NCBI GenBank assembly: GCA_029204225.1
Contig: CM055099.1
Location: 47,118,542 to 47,182,541, forward strand
Reading direction: 5' to 3'
Length of the DNA: 64,000 nt
DNA from: Diphasiastrum complanatum
Lineage: Eukaryota; Streptophyta; Lycopodiopsida; Lycopodiales; Lycopodiaceae
Positions 1-11,943 of the stretch are shown piece after piece. Each line of letters opens with the position of its first letter. The first letter of the stretch is position 1. Both the position numbers and the translations under genes were made by a program. Under the pieces are notes generated by a model. The model searched no databases and was not told where the DNA came from. It saw only the letters and a program-made list of their open reading frames with translations.

Positions 1-70
1 AACCACACTACAAGGGTCTCGCCTACGGCTACATACGGTCTTGCCTATGGCTACATATGGCTACATATGG

Positions 71-124
<54 letters not shown>
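71..124. repeat. Compound microsatellite (CT)n(AC)n
   Basis: About eight CT units run directly into about nineteen AC units. The same CT-to-AC junction recurs at 638-738 and 16966-17097. Confidence 0.95.
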
Positions 125-126
<2 letters not shown>

Positions 127-345
127 TATTTACACATTGCATGAAGCACACTTTGTGAAGAAGCAATCTGAACAATCCATGAAGATTATGCACCTAGATG
201 AGTGTACAGATCGCCCATCGATCAGATCAGATTAATGAATAGCAAGCAGGCCGGCTGGACCACTCTCTCTCTCTCTCTCTCTCAGATTTTGCTGGATCGC
301 TCTCTCTCAGATTCTCTCTCTCTCTCACTTGCTCGCTCGATCTAG

Positions 346-471
<126 letters not shown>

Positions 472-637
472 TGCTCTCCGTCCATCTCTCTCTCTCACTC
501 ACGGTTCCTATGCAGTGTAAATGTTTTCAATCACGGTTCTCACGGTCCCTGTGCGGCCTAAATGCTTTGAACAAACCACAAACCGCATGCAAGGGTGTCG
601 CCTATGGCTACATACAGTCTGAACGAAGAAAACGATG

Positions 638-740
<103 letters not shown>

Positions 741-1149
741 CGCAGAGGATCCCATTTTGACCGCATACGATCGCATTTCATCGCAAAGGACCGCAAAGTC
801 AACGATTGCGGTCACATACAAAGCACAATCACAAAGCCTTGCTTATTCTCTCAACAAAGTGAACGAACCTCAAATGCACTGTAAAGTCTTGTTTACGGTC
901 TGAACGAAGTGAACGAACCGCAAACCGCACTGCAAGGGTCTCGCCTACGGCTACACACGGTTTGAACGAAGGAAACGAACCGCAATTAGACTGCAATGAC
1001 TGCATGAGAACCACATTTTGGTCGCATAGGGACCGCATTTAGGCTGCATAGGGACCGTCTTTAGGCCGCATAAGGACCACATTTAGGTCGCATAAGGACC
1101 GCATAGGGACCACCGCCACCTAGATCAAAAAAATCATCGTCCGTCAATG

Positions 1150-1228
1150 ACATACTGAATTTTCAGATCATTGGCCGCCACCTAGGATCGGCCTCCATTG
1201 CCCGTCAACGACGGGCACTCTTTACTAG
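1150..1228 (+). mobile_element. Helitron-like 3' terminus
   Basis: A perfect 7-bp stem (GCCCGTC-AAC-GACGGGC, 1200-1216) is followed 8 nt later by CTAG (1225-1228) and then T. A hairpin shortly before CTRR-T is the known 3' end of Helitrons. The preceding ~55 bp (CCGCCACCTA..GATCGGCCTCCATT) recur before 2035 and, more diverged, before 4566. The matching 5' end is not identified and may lie left of the window. Confidence 0.55.
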
Positions 1229-2035
1229 TCTATATATATAAAACTATTTGTGCGCATGTGGTGCGCATGTGTATGGGTGCACCCATGCATCCTCCCCTCC
1301 TCACCCATGCATACACACTTTTTTAACTAAAAATGATGGGGAGAGGGATGCATGTATGGGTAAAGTACATCTCCCCATACATTTGCACATTGTGTGCATT
1401 GAGGGGTGGGCCCCAAAAAGATTCCCCACAACCTCCCAATCACTATATTCAAATATTTGAAGTTTAAAGTTAAAGTTTTATTTTCTTCACAAATTTCAAT
1501 GTGCATTAAACTTTATTCAATAATCTTTATTACATGGCTTTCTGATTTATTTTGAATTACCAAAGTTTTACCCATAAATCATGAACATAAAAATTTTCTT
1601 TACTACCTAAAATGGTTTTTTTTTTTTTTTTTTCAATCCTTCAAATTCCTATCTTGGCCCACCATTTTCATTAATGTGAAAGATCAAAGTTTCAACTCGA
1701 ATTCTTCCGAAGGATCAAAGGACCCTTTGTATTGTCAAGTCGAATTTTTCAAAAGACTCAAATTTTTTCGAAGACTCGACTTTTTCGAAAGACTCGATTT
1801 TTTTTTCCAAAGACTCGAATTTTCCCGAAGACTAGAATTTTTTTGAAGATTCGAATTTTTCCGAAGGCTCGAATTTTTCCAAGGACGTTAATTTTTCCAA
1901 TGGCTTGAATTTTTCCAAAGACTCAAATGTTTGATATTCGAGATGCGAGATGTGCGAGATCGGCCATCATCCAAATCATCGGCCACCACCTAGATCGGCC
2001 TCCATTGCCCGTCAACGACGGGCACTCTTTACCTG
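1229..2035 (+). mobile_element. Non-autonomous Helitron-like element, ~807 bp
   Basis: It begins TCTATATATATAAAAC, a plausible Helitron 5'-TC end, immediately after the CTAG of the upstream terminus. It ends with the same perfect hairpin (2007-2023) and ACTCTTTACCTG, where the expected CTRR has become CCTG. There is no long ORF. Its first ~180 bp match the start of the next element at 2036, including CCATGCATCCTCC and CTCACCCATGCATACA. The Helitron assignment is an inference from terminal structure; no Rep/helicase is encoded. Confidence 0.5.
1726..1928. repeat. T-rich minisatellite, ~20-bp unit
   Basis: Around ten degenerate copies of a GACTCGAATTTTTCCGAA-like unit lie in tandem inside the first Helitron-like element. 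No coding potential is seen. Confidence 0.8.
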
Positions 2036-2499
2036 TCTATATATATATATTTAAACTTACATACACATTTGTATGCATGGGTGAGGGAACCATGCATCCT
2101 CCTCCCCTCACCCATGCATACATATTTTTTGAACTAAAAATTAAAAAAAAGAAGATGCATGTATGGGGAGGAGGATGCATGGCCCTCCCCCCATTATTAT
2201 CTAGAACTATTTATGGTTTTGGACACATGCATGTGCATGAGGGTGAGGATGTATGGGGTGCCCACCCATACATCCTCTTTTGACACATTTTTTTAATTAC
2301 AACTTTTGTTTATGTATGGGAAAAGTGCATCTCTCCACACATATACACATTCATGTGCATTGAGGGTAGGGCCCATGAAAGAATGAATTCAATTTGGAGG
2401 TTTCAAAACTTTAACTCTAAAGTGTGAGCTTTAAATTAATTTTAGAGCTTTAACTTTGCACTTCTTTGAAGTTTAACTTTTTGTGAACTATGAAGTTTA

Positions 2500-2960
2500 A
2501 AAAAGATGTAAATGGACACAAGAATCTATGTAATGTGAACCTTTAAGTATATGGACACAAAAATTTATGTAATTGTGAAATAAATGGAAACATAATCTAA
2601 ATAATCTAATTAAGGTGAAAGTATTAAAATTTCAACTTTAAATCAAAGTCTTTTGTGAACTTTGAATTTTACAAACCATTTAAATGGACAAGGAATCTAT
2701 GTAACCTCATAGAATCTAATTAATGTGAAAGCTATAAAACTTCAACTTTGAAGTAATTTAAAAACTTCCCCTTTGAAGTTCTTTGGAGTTTAACTCTTTT
2801 GTGAACTTTGAAAATTGAAGTTTAAAAAAAAAAAGATGTAAATGGACAAGGAATCTATGTAATCTCATAGAATCTGATTGAAATCTATGTAATCTCATAA
2901 AACCTAATTAATGCAAAAGTTTTAAAACTTCAACTTTGAATTTTAAGTCTTTGTGGACTT
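2500..2960. repeat. AT-rich tandem repeat, ~150-bp unit, about 3 copies
   Basis: The phrases GATGTAAATGGACAAGGAAT, CTATGTAATCTCATAGAATC and AACTTCAACTTTGAAGT recur in the same order with small indels. No gene is seen. Confidence 0.65.
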
Positions 2961-3516
2961 TGAAGTTTCAAAGAGATGGAAAATGAAAATGGAAAATGAA
3001 ATACTATAACTATGAACTTTCAACTTGAGAATATTGTAACATGCATTACTTCATAATTAACCTTAACTTAAATATTCTCAAAACTTTAAACACATTATGA
3101 AGTTCCATCAGTCATTAATTATTATTTTTTTCAAAACAAAGGTTAAAACAATATTAACCATTATAGGTGTGTGAGGGGAGAGAGGGAGGAGGGTTTGTTG
3201 ATAAATAAGGAAAAGTTAAAGGAAGATCTATTTCATAACATGGGGTGGCAAAAACATAAGAGGAGGGTTTTTATGCAATAACAAAGAGTTTTTGTTGGTT
3301 CTATAATAAAAAGAGGGGAAGTTGTGTGAGGTGAGGCTTAATACTATAAAAAAGGGACTTATTAAATACCAAGGAGGGATTAAAAGAAAAAATTGGTTGG
3401 GGAGGTTTACGAAAACAAATTGGGGGTTTTTTGCCAAAGAAATAAGTGGGGGTTAAGGGGACAAGAAAGACACAAAAGAGAGGTGAGAAGAGAAAAGAAG
3501 TATGGAGAGGGTTCAT

Positions 3517-3664
3517 GATGGTAACAAGAAGGAGGTATGGGCAAAATTGAGGTGGGAGGGCCATAAAGTGAGGAAGAGTGGTGTGTGTCTGATGGTAACA
3601 AGAAGGAGGTATGGGCAAAAATGAGGTGGAAGGGCCATAAAGTGAGGAAGAGTGGTGTGTGTCT
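3517..3664. repeat. Perfectly spaced 74-bp tandem duplication
   Basis: Units 3517-3590 and 3591-3664 both begin GATGGTAACAAGAAGGAGG and end GTGGTGTGTGTCT, with only a few differences. The long minus-strand frames across this G-rich strand are low-complexity and are not called as genes. Confidence 0.9.
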
Positions 3665-3715
3665 GCAACCCAATATTGGTCGATCCAAATCACCCGTCAA
3701 CGACAGACTTTTTGC

Positions 3716-3905
3716 CATTGCATCCGACGAGTTACATCCGGCGTTGCATCCAATGAGTTACATTTGACGAGTTATATCCGACGAATTGCAGTTGCATCTG
3801 ACGAGTTACATCTGCATCCGACGAGTTACATCCGACGAGTTACATATGACGTCTAGAACCGATGAGTTGCATTCGACGTCTAGAACCAACGAGTTGCATC
3901 GCATA
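3716..3905. repeat. Minisatellite, GACGAGTTACATCC unit
   Basis: At least ten degenerate copies of a ~14-bp unit (GACGAGTTACATCC and variants) occur here. The last part changes to a longer unit containing GACGTCTAGAACC. Confidence 0.85.
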
Positions 3906-4034
3906 CAAACACGTTGTAAAAGGCCAGTGGAGGGTGCCTTGCTATTGCTGAAATATTGCTAGAGGGCCATGGGTGGCCCACAAGCCAAACACATTATCTG
4001 TCACCTTTGACCTCCAGCCACCCGTAATCGATGG

Positions 4035-4340
4035 CTGACCCACCCATCCGGCTCACTTACCACTAACATTTGGCTGATCACTTACCTCAAACATTCGGCT
4101 GATAACTTACCATAGATATCCGACTGATCACTTACCACAAACATTCGGCTAATCACTTACCTCAAACATTCAGCTCAACACTTAAATCACACACACCATC
4201 AGACACAAATCATCGGACACCATTAGCCACATAAATCACACACACCATCGGACACAAATTATACACACAAATTCAAACACACAGATATACACACACACTC
4301 ATACACACAAATCCATACACACACCCACATCATCGGCTGG
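4035..4340. repeat. Minisatellites with ~26-bp CACTTACC..ACATTCGGCTGAT units, then ACACA-rich
   Basis: Five degenerate copies of ACTTACCTCAAACATTCGGC type lie at 4050-4180. CACACACCATCGGACACAAAT-type units follow. Confidence 0.75.
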
Positions 4341-4667
4341 CCGCCATCGACGAACACACTATGCTAGACTACCCACAAGCATGCACAAATATATGCAATC
4401 TCACAAATACACACATACATAAACGCATCCAGTCACATACACACACATACACATACATCGGCCACTTGTCAACGACCATCGACTTTCCTCCTATTGGCCG
4501 CCATCCAGATCATAGGTCGTCATCTGAGATTGTCGGCCGCCCATCAATGACAGGCATATATACTAAAAAGGTCACTTATTTGCAAAAGGAAAAGCTAAAT
4601 AGGTTTTAAAAAGATGATAAAAACAAACACAGCCTCCAAAAATATATAAACACTTTTTGTGGATATG

Positions 4668-4670
<3 letters not shown>

Positions 4671-4720
<50 letters not shown>
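4671..4720. repeat. Microsatellite (AC)25
   Basis: A pure AC tract. Confidence 0.97.
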
Positions 4721-4724
<4 letters not shown>

Positions 4725-5074
4725 GCACACATGATGCCGTAGTAATGCTTTTTTTACTAGAATAGAGGTTTTCAAGGGTTGACTAGACTCAGAATAACAA
4801 TGCACCAATCTATATAAGTAACCCCGCCTCTTGCCGAGTGCAAGGTTCTTATTACTCCTATCAATAAATTTGCATTGATCAGATTCAAATTATACCTTAT
4901 GACCTAAATATGTAATCTACTTCTGCCATGCATGGCAAATCTTCTGAATTATTTTTTTTCATTGGTGTGATAGTGCCATGCAGATATTTTGGAACAAAAA
5001 AAAAAGCTGCGAAATGAAAAAATTGGGGGGGGGGGGCGACTCTATTTGCAGTTCAATTTTGTTGAAGAGAAGCT

Positions 5075-5177
<103 letters not shown>

Positions 5178-5859
5178 CTTTTGTTTGTTGGTTTTTCATT
5201 GTTTATTGGTTTGTTTATTGGTTGATTAATAAATGATTGTTCATTGTGGGCTTTTGTAAAAATATGTGATGCAATTTTGAAAGAAATGAGACAATGCAAG
5301 CAAATACATGAGGTATGGTATACATTCTAAAATTGCTAGATTACATTTGATTCATAAAGTGCATTTCATAGTATCTTCTACATCTCAAATTGATGTAGAT
5401 TAAGTTTGATTTATAAATAAAGTATATGTCATAATAGTTTGATTTTTGTTGATTGATTTGTAATCTAACAATGATTCTTTGATTTGTAATCTAACAATGA
5501 TTTGGTTTTCATTGTTTTCTTTTGTAGAGAAAAAAAAAGATGCATCTTAGAAAGAATTAAAGACCATCCAAGCATAGATGAGGTATGTTTTTCCATCTTA
5601 AATTGATGTTTTTGTTTGTTTTTCATTGTTTCTATATGTTTATAGCAAATTTATACATGATGAAGTAGAAAAACATAAACAATAAACAATCATTTCATAG
5701 ATAATGAGATAGAGATAATCAAATACAAAAGTTTATATTCATGATCCAAAAAAGTGTACATATTTGCATCTAATTCTTAAAAAGGCCTTTGATGCTAACA
5801 CCCGTTTTTCTACTTTTGCAAATAATAAAAATACAAAATCTATGAAGTAATCATAGGCT

Positions 5860-6772
5860 TCTTAGTCTTCGCACTCTTCTCCCTCATCGTCGTCAAATCT
5901 TGTCCTTGGTCTTCGCCTTCCTCCCCTTCACCTTCCTCCCCTTCTTTTCCTTGGTTTCCTCCCGTACTTTCTTCCACAAAGGAAGCACATGCCCTCTACA
6001 TACACATTCACAAAACAAATGAATGATTATTAGCTAAACACATGTTATAAAAATGAAATGAAATGAAAATTATGTACCAAAAATATGAGAAATACAAATT
6101 ATGTAGCAAAAATCTACCCTTCAATGTACTTCTTGTGCCGCAAGATGATCAACCAAGGCACTATAGCCTTGGCGATATCTAATGTTGTACTCGACGTTTG
6201 TATATTTGTGCCCATAATCTCCAACCTACATCAACACAAATCAAATGATTAGAAAAAAAAAACATTATTGATAAACAAAAAACATATCAAATGCAATTAG
6301 CTCAAAGATAATTGCTTACAAATTGGGCGTGCATATTAGCCTTGCCTCTTGATCCAAGGTGAAATTGGCCTAGAAGATTAAGTCTTAATTTTGTTGCCTC
6401 TCTTTGTTGCTTAAAGCGCTCGAGATTGGAATGCTTGGATTCATAAATAACCTTCCCCTTATCTTTTTTCAATGCCTATTCAATGCCTTTACTACATAAT
6501 CATCTTAATGATTGGCGCTTATGACGAATATGCGTACACATAGTCGTCTTCGCCCATTTGTCATTAAATCGATTTGGTTGTGGAAACTCATGGTACAATA
6601 TATCAAGTATCTTGTCTTTGTCTCCTTGGTTTTGTTGCTCCCAAGGGTTAAACAAATTGTGACCAAAGTATTTAAGCGTAAGGTCGTGCAATCTATTGAT
6701 GACGACCTTACTTCTAATGTCCATGATGACCCAAATAACCTTTTGATCAATCACTTGCTTGATCCTATGCAC
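5860..6772 (-). pseudogene. CACTA-associated protein (plant transposase_24-like), copy A
   Basis: The minus strand from about 6715 down to 6330 encodes a segment with KVVINRLHDLTLKYFGHNLF, PWEQQNQGDK, an EFPQPNRF block and THIRHKRQSL. It then continues as a K-rich block and LGQFHLGS. Near 6225-6120 a further exon-like piece reads YNIRYRQGYSALVDHL. The same order is seen on the plus strand in copy B at 17222-18110. This layout (W-rich block, H-x-R-x-x-R block, then a 'GS' block) resembles the PF03004-type protein that often accompanies plant CACTA (En/Spm) transposases; this is family knowledge and inference. Stop codons and frame changes between pieces may be introns or decay. At its 5' end it overlaps the opposite-strand tnp2-like relic. 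Confidence 0.5.
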
Positions 6773-7831
6773 ATATTCAAAAATGTGAGTGAATTAACAA
6801 GGAAAACACTTGGTGGGCGACAAAGATAGTATTTCTATCAGACATGATCTACAAGAATCAAAAACAAAAAAAGAGTAATGGCCAAAATTAAGTATTGATG
6901 GAAATACCTCTACTAATCCAAGAGCCCTTTGGATTCTTGGAAGAGGATGTGATTAGAAGGTTCGTCTATAACTCTATTTTTGTTTATGAACAATTCTAAT
7001 TTGTACGATGATTGATTATTGTTTTAGTTATAATCAACATGTTGATATTGGTGCAATGTGGGCATATGGTCGTCATCATTGCATTGAATCAATTGATATG
7101 AAACGACGAACTTATGATTGTGGTGTGATGGCATCTTTCATCAAGAAAATCGGAGTAGTGCTTGAGATCAAAGTCCAATTTCTGCAGAGCTTGAGTATGT
7201 AGGAACCACACAAGCCATATATGAGGTGTGTTTTGGTGAAATGGGTAAGTATTTGTTGTTTGATGTGAAATGGTTCAAAATCAACTATAGAGGATCAAAT
7301 GCAACCGTAAAAAAAGATTGTAGTGAATTTTTTGATATCGATTCAACCAAGACATTAAGCATGGACTTTTCAGACACATTGGTGTTGCCTCGTCATTGTG
7401 AACATGTGTGCATGAATTTCACATTTTTTCTTTTTGTCAATTGTGACCAATGTTATATTAATCATTTACACAACTTTTTCATTACATCTATTTGTTGTGA
7501 ATTAAAAGATGATCATAACAAATTTCTAATTCTAACATTGCTAAATGTGCAGGTATTTTGTCAACCAGATCGACTAAACAAAAATTGGTGGTATGTTGTT
7601 CAAATTAAGCCTCGCTCAAGACATGTATTTGAAAATGCATATGTTGAGAATGAAATGGAGGATCTAAGTTTGGACAACATAAGTATATCTGATGAAGATG
7701 TACATATATCTTCAAGTTTTATAAATCTTGAAAACCCTAGAATTGATTCTCATGATTCTGACCCAAATGATGAAGAGGACAACAATGATTCTTTGCATGA
7801 GGACAATATTGAGAGGGGTTTTGATTTCTAA
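6730..7831 (+). pseudogene. CACTA (En/Spm) tnp2-type transposase C-terminal relic
   Basis: Three colinear plus-strand pieces are visible. At 6744-6829 NHLLDPMHIFKNV resembles the 'D.MHIEKNV' stretch of plant tnp2 transposases. At 7012-7150 there is Y-N-x-H-V..., then MKRRTYDCGVM, resembling the 'RKTQNSGV' stretch. At 7226-7831 a 201-codon frame contains VKWFKINYRG and QPDRLNKNWWYVVQ followed by KPR and a long acidic tail, the pattern of the DUF4216 domain at the end of these proteins. The catalytic N-terminal part is absent. The acidic C-terminus ends with a stop at 7829-7831. No CACTA terminal repeats were recognised nearby, so the element boundaries are unknown. Confidence 0.55.
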
Positions 7832-9029
7832 TTTTGTCATGAAATAATACATTTGTGGCCGATATATATTGTTTTCAAATTCAAATTATTACATCTTTCT
7901 ACAATGCTGCATTTCTTAAGTTTCATTTCAAACGCATCTCGCAATCACTTAGAAATGGAAAAACTTATCAATATAAATAGATGTTTGAACTAACTAAGAG
8001 AACAATTAGCAAATGTAAAACGTTCATTATTCATATACTATAATTATTAAAGCATCTTCTTTGTGGTAAAATTTGTGAAATTATATGAAAAATTTGGATA
8101 ATAATACACTTTGCCACAATGTTCGATTGTTCATTCATCTTTGCAAACACACAAACATGTATAACATTGCAATTCTTCTATCAACAAATTAGCTTAACAA
8201 GTTGGCTCTCAATTGCAAGGTACTTAGCATCCTTTCAAGTGCAAATTTAGCGCACTTATATTTTTACATATTAATACCATATTGAGATTAATGTCAAATT
8301 GTGATTATGGAACTTTCTCAATATATAGACACATCATAATGTCCATAAATGCATAAGATAGCAGGTTATATTCAACCGATAATAATTCCAATTTGTCAGA
8401 GCATAGTAATTTGACATAATGATCATTTGATTTTTTGTTCACATTTTATTATTAGTCCACACTTATTCAAAACCTCAAAAAAATCTCATTTACTTTTAAA
8501 ATGATTATAAAGTTATTGTTTATCAACATATTTTGGGTTATGAACAACACCTTCTGCTTGACTAAATGCATGCAAACGAAACCTCATGAAATGCGAACAA
8601 ACATTGAAATTAAACTTGAGAATTAATTTTGTGCAATATTTAAGGTTGTGGCTTTTTACAAGTGAAAGGAATATCTTTTAGATCAAAATATGTTCCATGC
8701 ATGTATTGAATGAGGAGCTAGCAATATTATTCAGAGATCTATGTTGAAGACTGCATGATCGACAACTATTGACCATTGTGGCACAATCGTGACTTAAGAT
8801 TGTGAATCAAGAATATCTTGCATCATGAAATTGTGGTTACTCTTGAATTGTGAAATTTTCACTAAAATCATAACAAAGTGAATATTAAATTGTGATCGTC
8901 AAACCATATCAAGTGTGAATACTCAGTCATTGTGAAACGACAATTGTAATTGTGAAAATCATGTGTGTAAAATCATGACTTGATTTTTGAATGTGACAAC
9001 ATGAAATCGTGAACATTCTATAGTGAATG
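7832..9029. other. AT-rich spacer
   Basis: No gene is seen. From 8730 to 9010 the octamer ATTGTGAA/AATCGTGA and variants recur many times in degenerate tandem fashion, probably a decayed short repeat. Confidence 0.6.
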
Positions 9030-9770
9030 GTAGGGTGTTGAATTCAAGCATGTGAAGTGGCATGAGAAACCCAAAAAAGTGCATGAATTAAGTGCAACGG
9101 TTGGCAGTGTTGGCAGCTGTGATGTTGATGCAAACCTCATGCTTGTGATTGACAAATTTTTGAGGAATGAATGCATTGTTGGTCTCTCTTGGCTTGAGAG
9201 AGGAGGCATGCTAATGCATCTACACTTTCAAATTATTGGTCAATGCTTTGCATCCTCTATATTAAAGGTGAGTCACTTGCTCAAGCAATATTTGGGTTGG
9301 ACAAAGGAAGAGATCTGCTTGGCAAGTTGGTTTTGTGTAGGTACCTAAATCAAAAGGGAATTCATACTTGGCATGGAATGATTGGATACTGTTTTAAGGA
9401 TATTGGAAAGGATCATTTTCAATGTGTTATTTATGGTCCGGAGAGAATGATGTAGGTAAAGCTCGTGAAGAATACATTAAGTATGGTGCTTCTGTGATAA
9501 AAAGAGTCGTGTGCCGTTAACCCATGTTAATTTGTTTTAGGGAGCATATATATTTTGGATTTATCATATGAAAAGTAGGGTGAAGGTAAATTCAACCGTT
9601 CCGCAGGTTTTGTAGGCTCTGCTAAGGACGGATATATTATCCGGCAGCAGCTACATGGGCACCATTTCAAAGGAAAAGCACAGATATGGCCAAGGGTGCT
9701 GCAGTTTGGAAGGCCATGAAAGCACAAAGCCTTCTCACTTTGGACGATGTGATGGCAATTTTTTTCTGAA
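9030..9770 (+). pseudogene. HUH-endonuclease transposase relic (Replitron-like)
   Basis: Read across frames, a colinear protein is visible. The 9052-9330 frame contains GLSWLERGGMLMHLHFQ, with H-L-H as the HUH metal-binding motif after an 'ERGG' lead. From 9340 another frame gives GIHTWHGMIGYCFKDIGKDH, in which YCFKD matches the Y-x-x-K-D catalytic tyrosine motif of HUH Rep proteins. About 9455-9510 gives KAREEYIKYGASVIKR. Around 9515-9630 there is LTHVNLF and VNSTVPQVL. At 9635-9770 there is YYPAAATWAPFQRK followed by AVWKAMKAQSLLTLDDV. I recognise this order from Replitron-type HUH proteins known from algae and other eukaryotes; the family name is from memory. At least three frame changes and three in-frame stops show it is dead. 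The N-terminus is not located, and no terminal sequences were found. Confidence 0.6.
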
Positions 9771-11292
9771 AGATGCAGATTTTTAGTATTTTAAAAATTC
9801 TGTTCCAAGGTTTGATAACTCGTATGGTTTGAAGATTCAGGAGGGTGCAACAGGCTATTGGGCTGAAATCCTTTGAACCTATTCGGGACTGTAATGGAGT
9901 TGGTGAGAATGATGTGGAGTCTGGGTATGGTATCATGAGTGAGTGCGAATCTGAGGCGAATGCTATGAAATCACATGTAATGCAAATTGATGGAATGTTA
10001 CAAGACTTCGTTTTGGAATCACATTATGTAATGCAGATTGTTGCAATGTTGTAAGACCATGTTTTGAAATTGATGCAATTTTGCAAATTTTGTTTTTGAA
10101 TTAGATTATGTAATGCTGTAAAATTTTGTTTTGAAATCAGATGAAGTGATCTCCTGAGAATTCTTCACTGTGGAGGAACCAGGGCTAGTGTTGGGCATGA
10201 TATATAAGAGGTGCAAGAAAGTTAGCATGACATAGCTTCTACAACCAGCAACAATATACGATAGTAGTAACAATAAGTTCTTCAATTTTATTCGAAATCT
10301 AGGAGTCAATAGTTTGCAAGAACGACAAGACGGAGAAGGAAAGATTCTGCAGGAAGACCATTCACAGAAAAAGGCACAAAACTGTTAATCTGATTAGTTG
10401 TTATAATAGGCATATATATGGATATAGCCGTTCATGTTTCACCAAATAAGAAAGAAAATCTAAGGAAGGACTCTCTCCCGTGCTTGGCTCTAGATCTATC
10501 TTGCCAATTTTGTCTGATCGGATGCTATCTTTCAAGAACATTGGATGCAGAATGCTTGCATACCAGACTTTTGTTGCTAAGTAGAAGCTAAATTGGCATG
10601 CACTAATCACTTGGAAGCAAAACCCAATCGATTATCATCATATTGTATCACCTTCGCCGTAGCCATGGAAGTATGGAGCTTTAATTGCCCGTTATGTTTT
10701 ACAGCAAAACACAAGGCTGTTTGTAAGAGCTTCTTAACAATGATTTACTTCAAAGCAGAAACGATCGCATTGTGAACAGAACATAGCCAAAATTATCCAT
10801 TTTTCACTCTTTTACTTCTGCATATTTCATAACAAGATATTCTAAGAAAGTCGTAGCCAAGTTATTAAGAAAGGAACATGATTCATCGTTTCAATGGCTG
10901 AAATAACAAAGCTCTAAATTGAGATGATTGCTAGACTGACCTTACTAGTCTGCATGCTAGATGATCGGTGTCTCTAGAAACAGTGTAACAAATTAGTATG
11001 AATCGGGAGATTTCATCAACCATCTATAAGATCTGTGGTGATAAACCTTAAAGTCCAAAAAGCCTAACCAATTAGACTTTGCGTTGTTCTTGTCTTGCAC
11101 TACCAACATTGGAAATGTTCGACGAATGAAAAGAAAACCATGGCACCTAGTGCTTGGACGCGCTTCAAAATCGATTGGCACAGGTCCCAGATGTGGAAAA
11201 TTCCTTAGTGGATCAAAATTCTTCGGTTTTGAGCAATCAAAGAAACTGAATTTGCCTGACATTTGACAAAGCCGTCCCACCCAAGAGGGAGA
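9771..11292. other. Spacer between the HUH relic and the RABE gene
   Basis: No supported gene. Repeated phrases ATTATGTAATGCAGATTG and TTTTGGAATCACATTATG occur near 9960-10140. The part adjoining 11292 probably contains the RABE 3' untranslated region. Confidence 0.5.
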
Positions 11293-11943
11293 TCAAGTGC
11301 CGCAGCAAACGGACTTTTGCTGGCCAAATGTGGTTGAAACCGTCCGAGCCGGATCAGGCCTACTAATGTGAATGTTACCTACCTGCTCAGGTTTAGGACC
11401 TGATGCCTCCAGCCGCTGCTTGATATCTCTTGCAATGGTGAAAAACGAATTCTCCACATTCTGGCTTGTCTTTGCACTGGTTTCAAAAAACTTCAGACCA
11501 AAGTCTTTAGCGAGAGCTTGACCTCTGGCAGTGGATACAGCTCTTTTGCTCTCATCCATGTCGGCCTTGTTTCCCAGAAGGATCTTGTTCACATTTTCCT
11601 CTGCATGCTGCTCAATGTTTTTTATCCAGTTTCTAATGTTGACAAACGATGACTCATCCGTGACATCGTACACAAGGATGATTCCATTCGCTCCCCGGTA
11701 ATACGCATTGGTGATGGTGCGAAAGCGCTCCTGGCCGGCTGTGTCCCACACCTGCAGCTTCACCCTCTTCCCGTCCAACTCCACTGTTCTGATCTTGAAG
11801 TCTACCCCAATGGTGGTGATGAAGCTGGTGGAGAAACTATCATCCGAGAATCGTAGCAACAAGCAACTCTTCCCCACTCCGCTGTCTCCGATTAACAACA
11901 GCTTGACTCGGAGATCATGATCTGCACCAGGCCTAGTCGCCAT
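11293..11943 (-). CDS. RABE1-like: Rab8/RABE-family small GTPase
   Basis: A 216-aa Ras-superfamily GTPase of the RABE (Rab8) class. In plants these act in post-Golgi traffic to the plasma membrane (family knowledge). All G motifs are intact: GDSGVGKS (19-26), effector threonine in ITTIGVDF (42-49), WDTAGQERF (66-75), NKAD (126-129) and ETSAK (155-159). The C-terminus QQKSVCCGT carries a CCxx-type double cysteine for geranylgeranylation. I start at ATG 11943 ([11 protein letters not shown]), which aligns with family N-termini; the frame stays open to 12021 but that extension (MPQLLIRL...) has no family likeness. The frame has no intron although, as I recall, plant RABE genes are multi-exonic, so this may be a retrocopy. 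No poly(A) remnant or target duplication was seen. No disabling mutation is visible. Confidence 0.93.
   Translation of the reverse strand: MATRPGADHDLRVKLLLIGDSGVGKSCLLLRFSDDSFSTSFITTIGVDFKIRTVELDGKRVKLQVWDTAGQERFRTITNAYYRGANGIILVYDVTDESSFVNIRNWIKNIEQHAEENVNKILLGNKADMDESKRAVSTARGQALAKDFGLKFFETSAKTSQNVENSFFTIARDIKQRLEASGPKPEQVGNIHISRPDPARTVSTTFGQQKSVCCGT

Larger units (their letters stand above)
2036..4566 (+). mobile_element. Second Helitron-like element, possibly ~2.5 kb
   Basis: The start TCTATATATATATATTTAAAC abuts the previous 3' end. The best downstream terminus is at 4539-4566, where GCCCATCAATGACAGGC (a weakened version of the same hairpin) is followed by ATATATACTAA, giving CTAA, an allowed CTRR. 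An intermediate decayed hairpin at 3694-3712 could instead end it and make the remainder another copy. The body holds only tandem repeats. Confidence 0.35.

Noticed and set aside
3228-3718. Three overlapping minus-strand frames with transmembrane-like composition
   Set aside because: They lie over a G-rich low-complexity strand and a 74-bp tandem duplication; the repeated text in the proteins reflects the DNA repeat.
3716-4190. CRISPR-like array of short repeats
   Set aside because: The repeats are contiguous and degenerate with no spacers of constant length; this is a eukaryotic minisatellite region.
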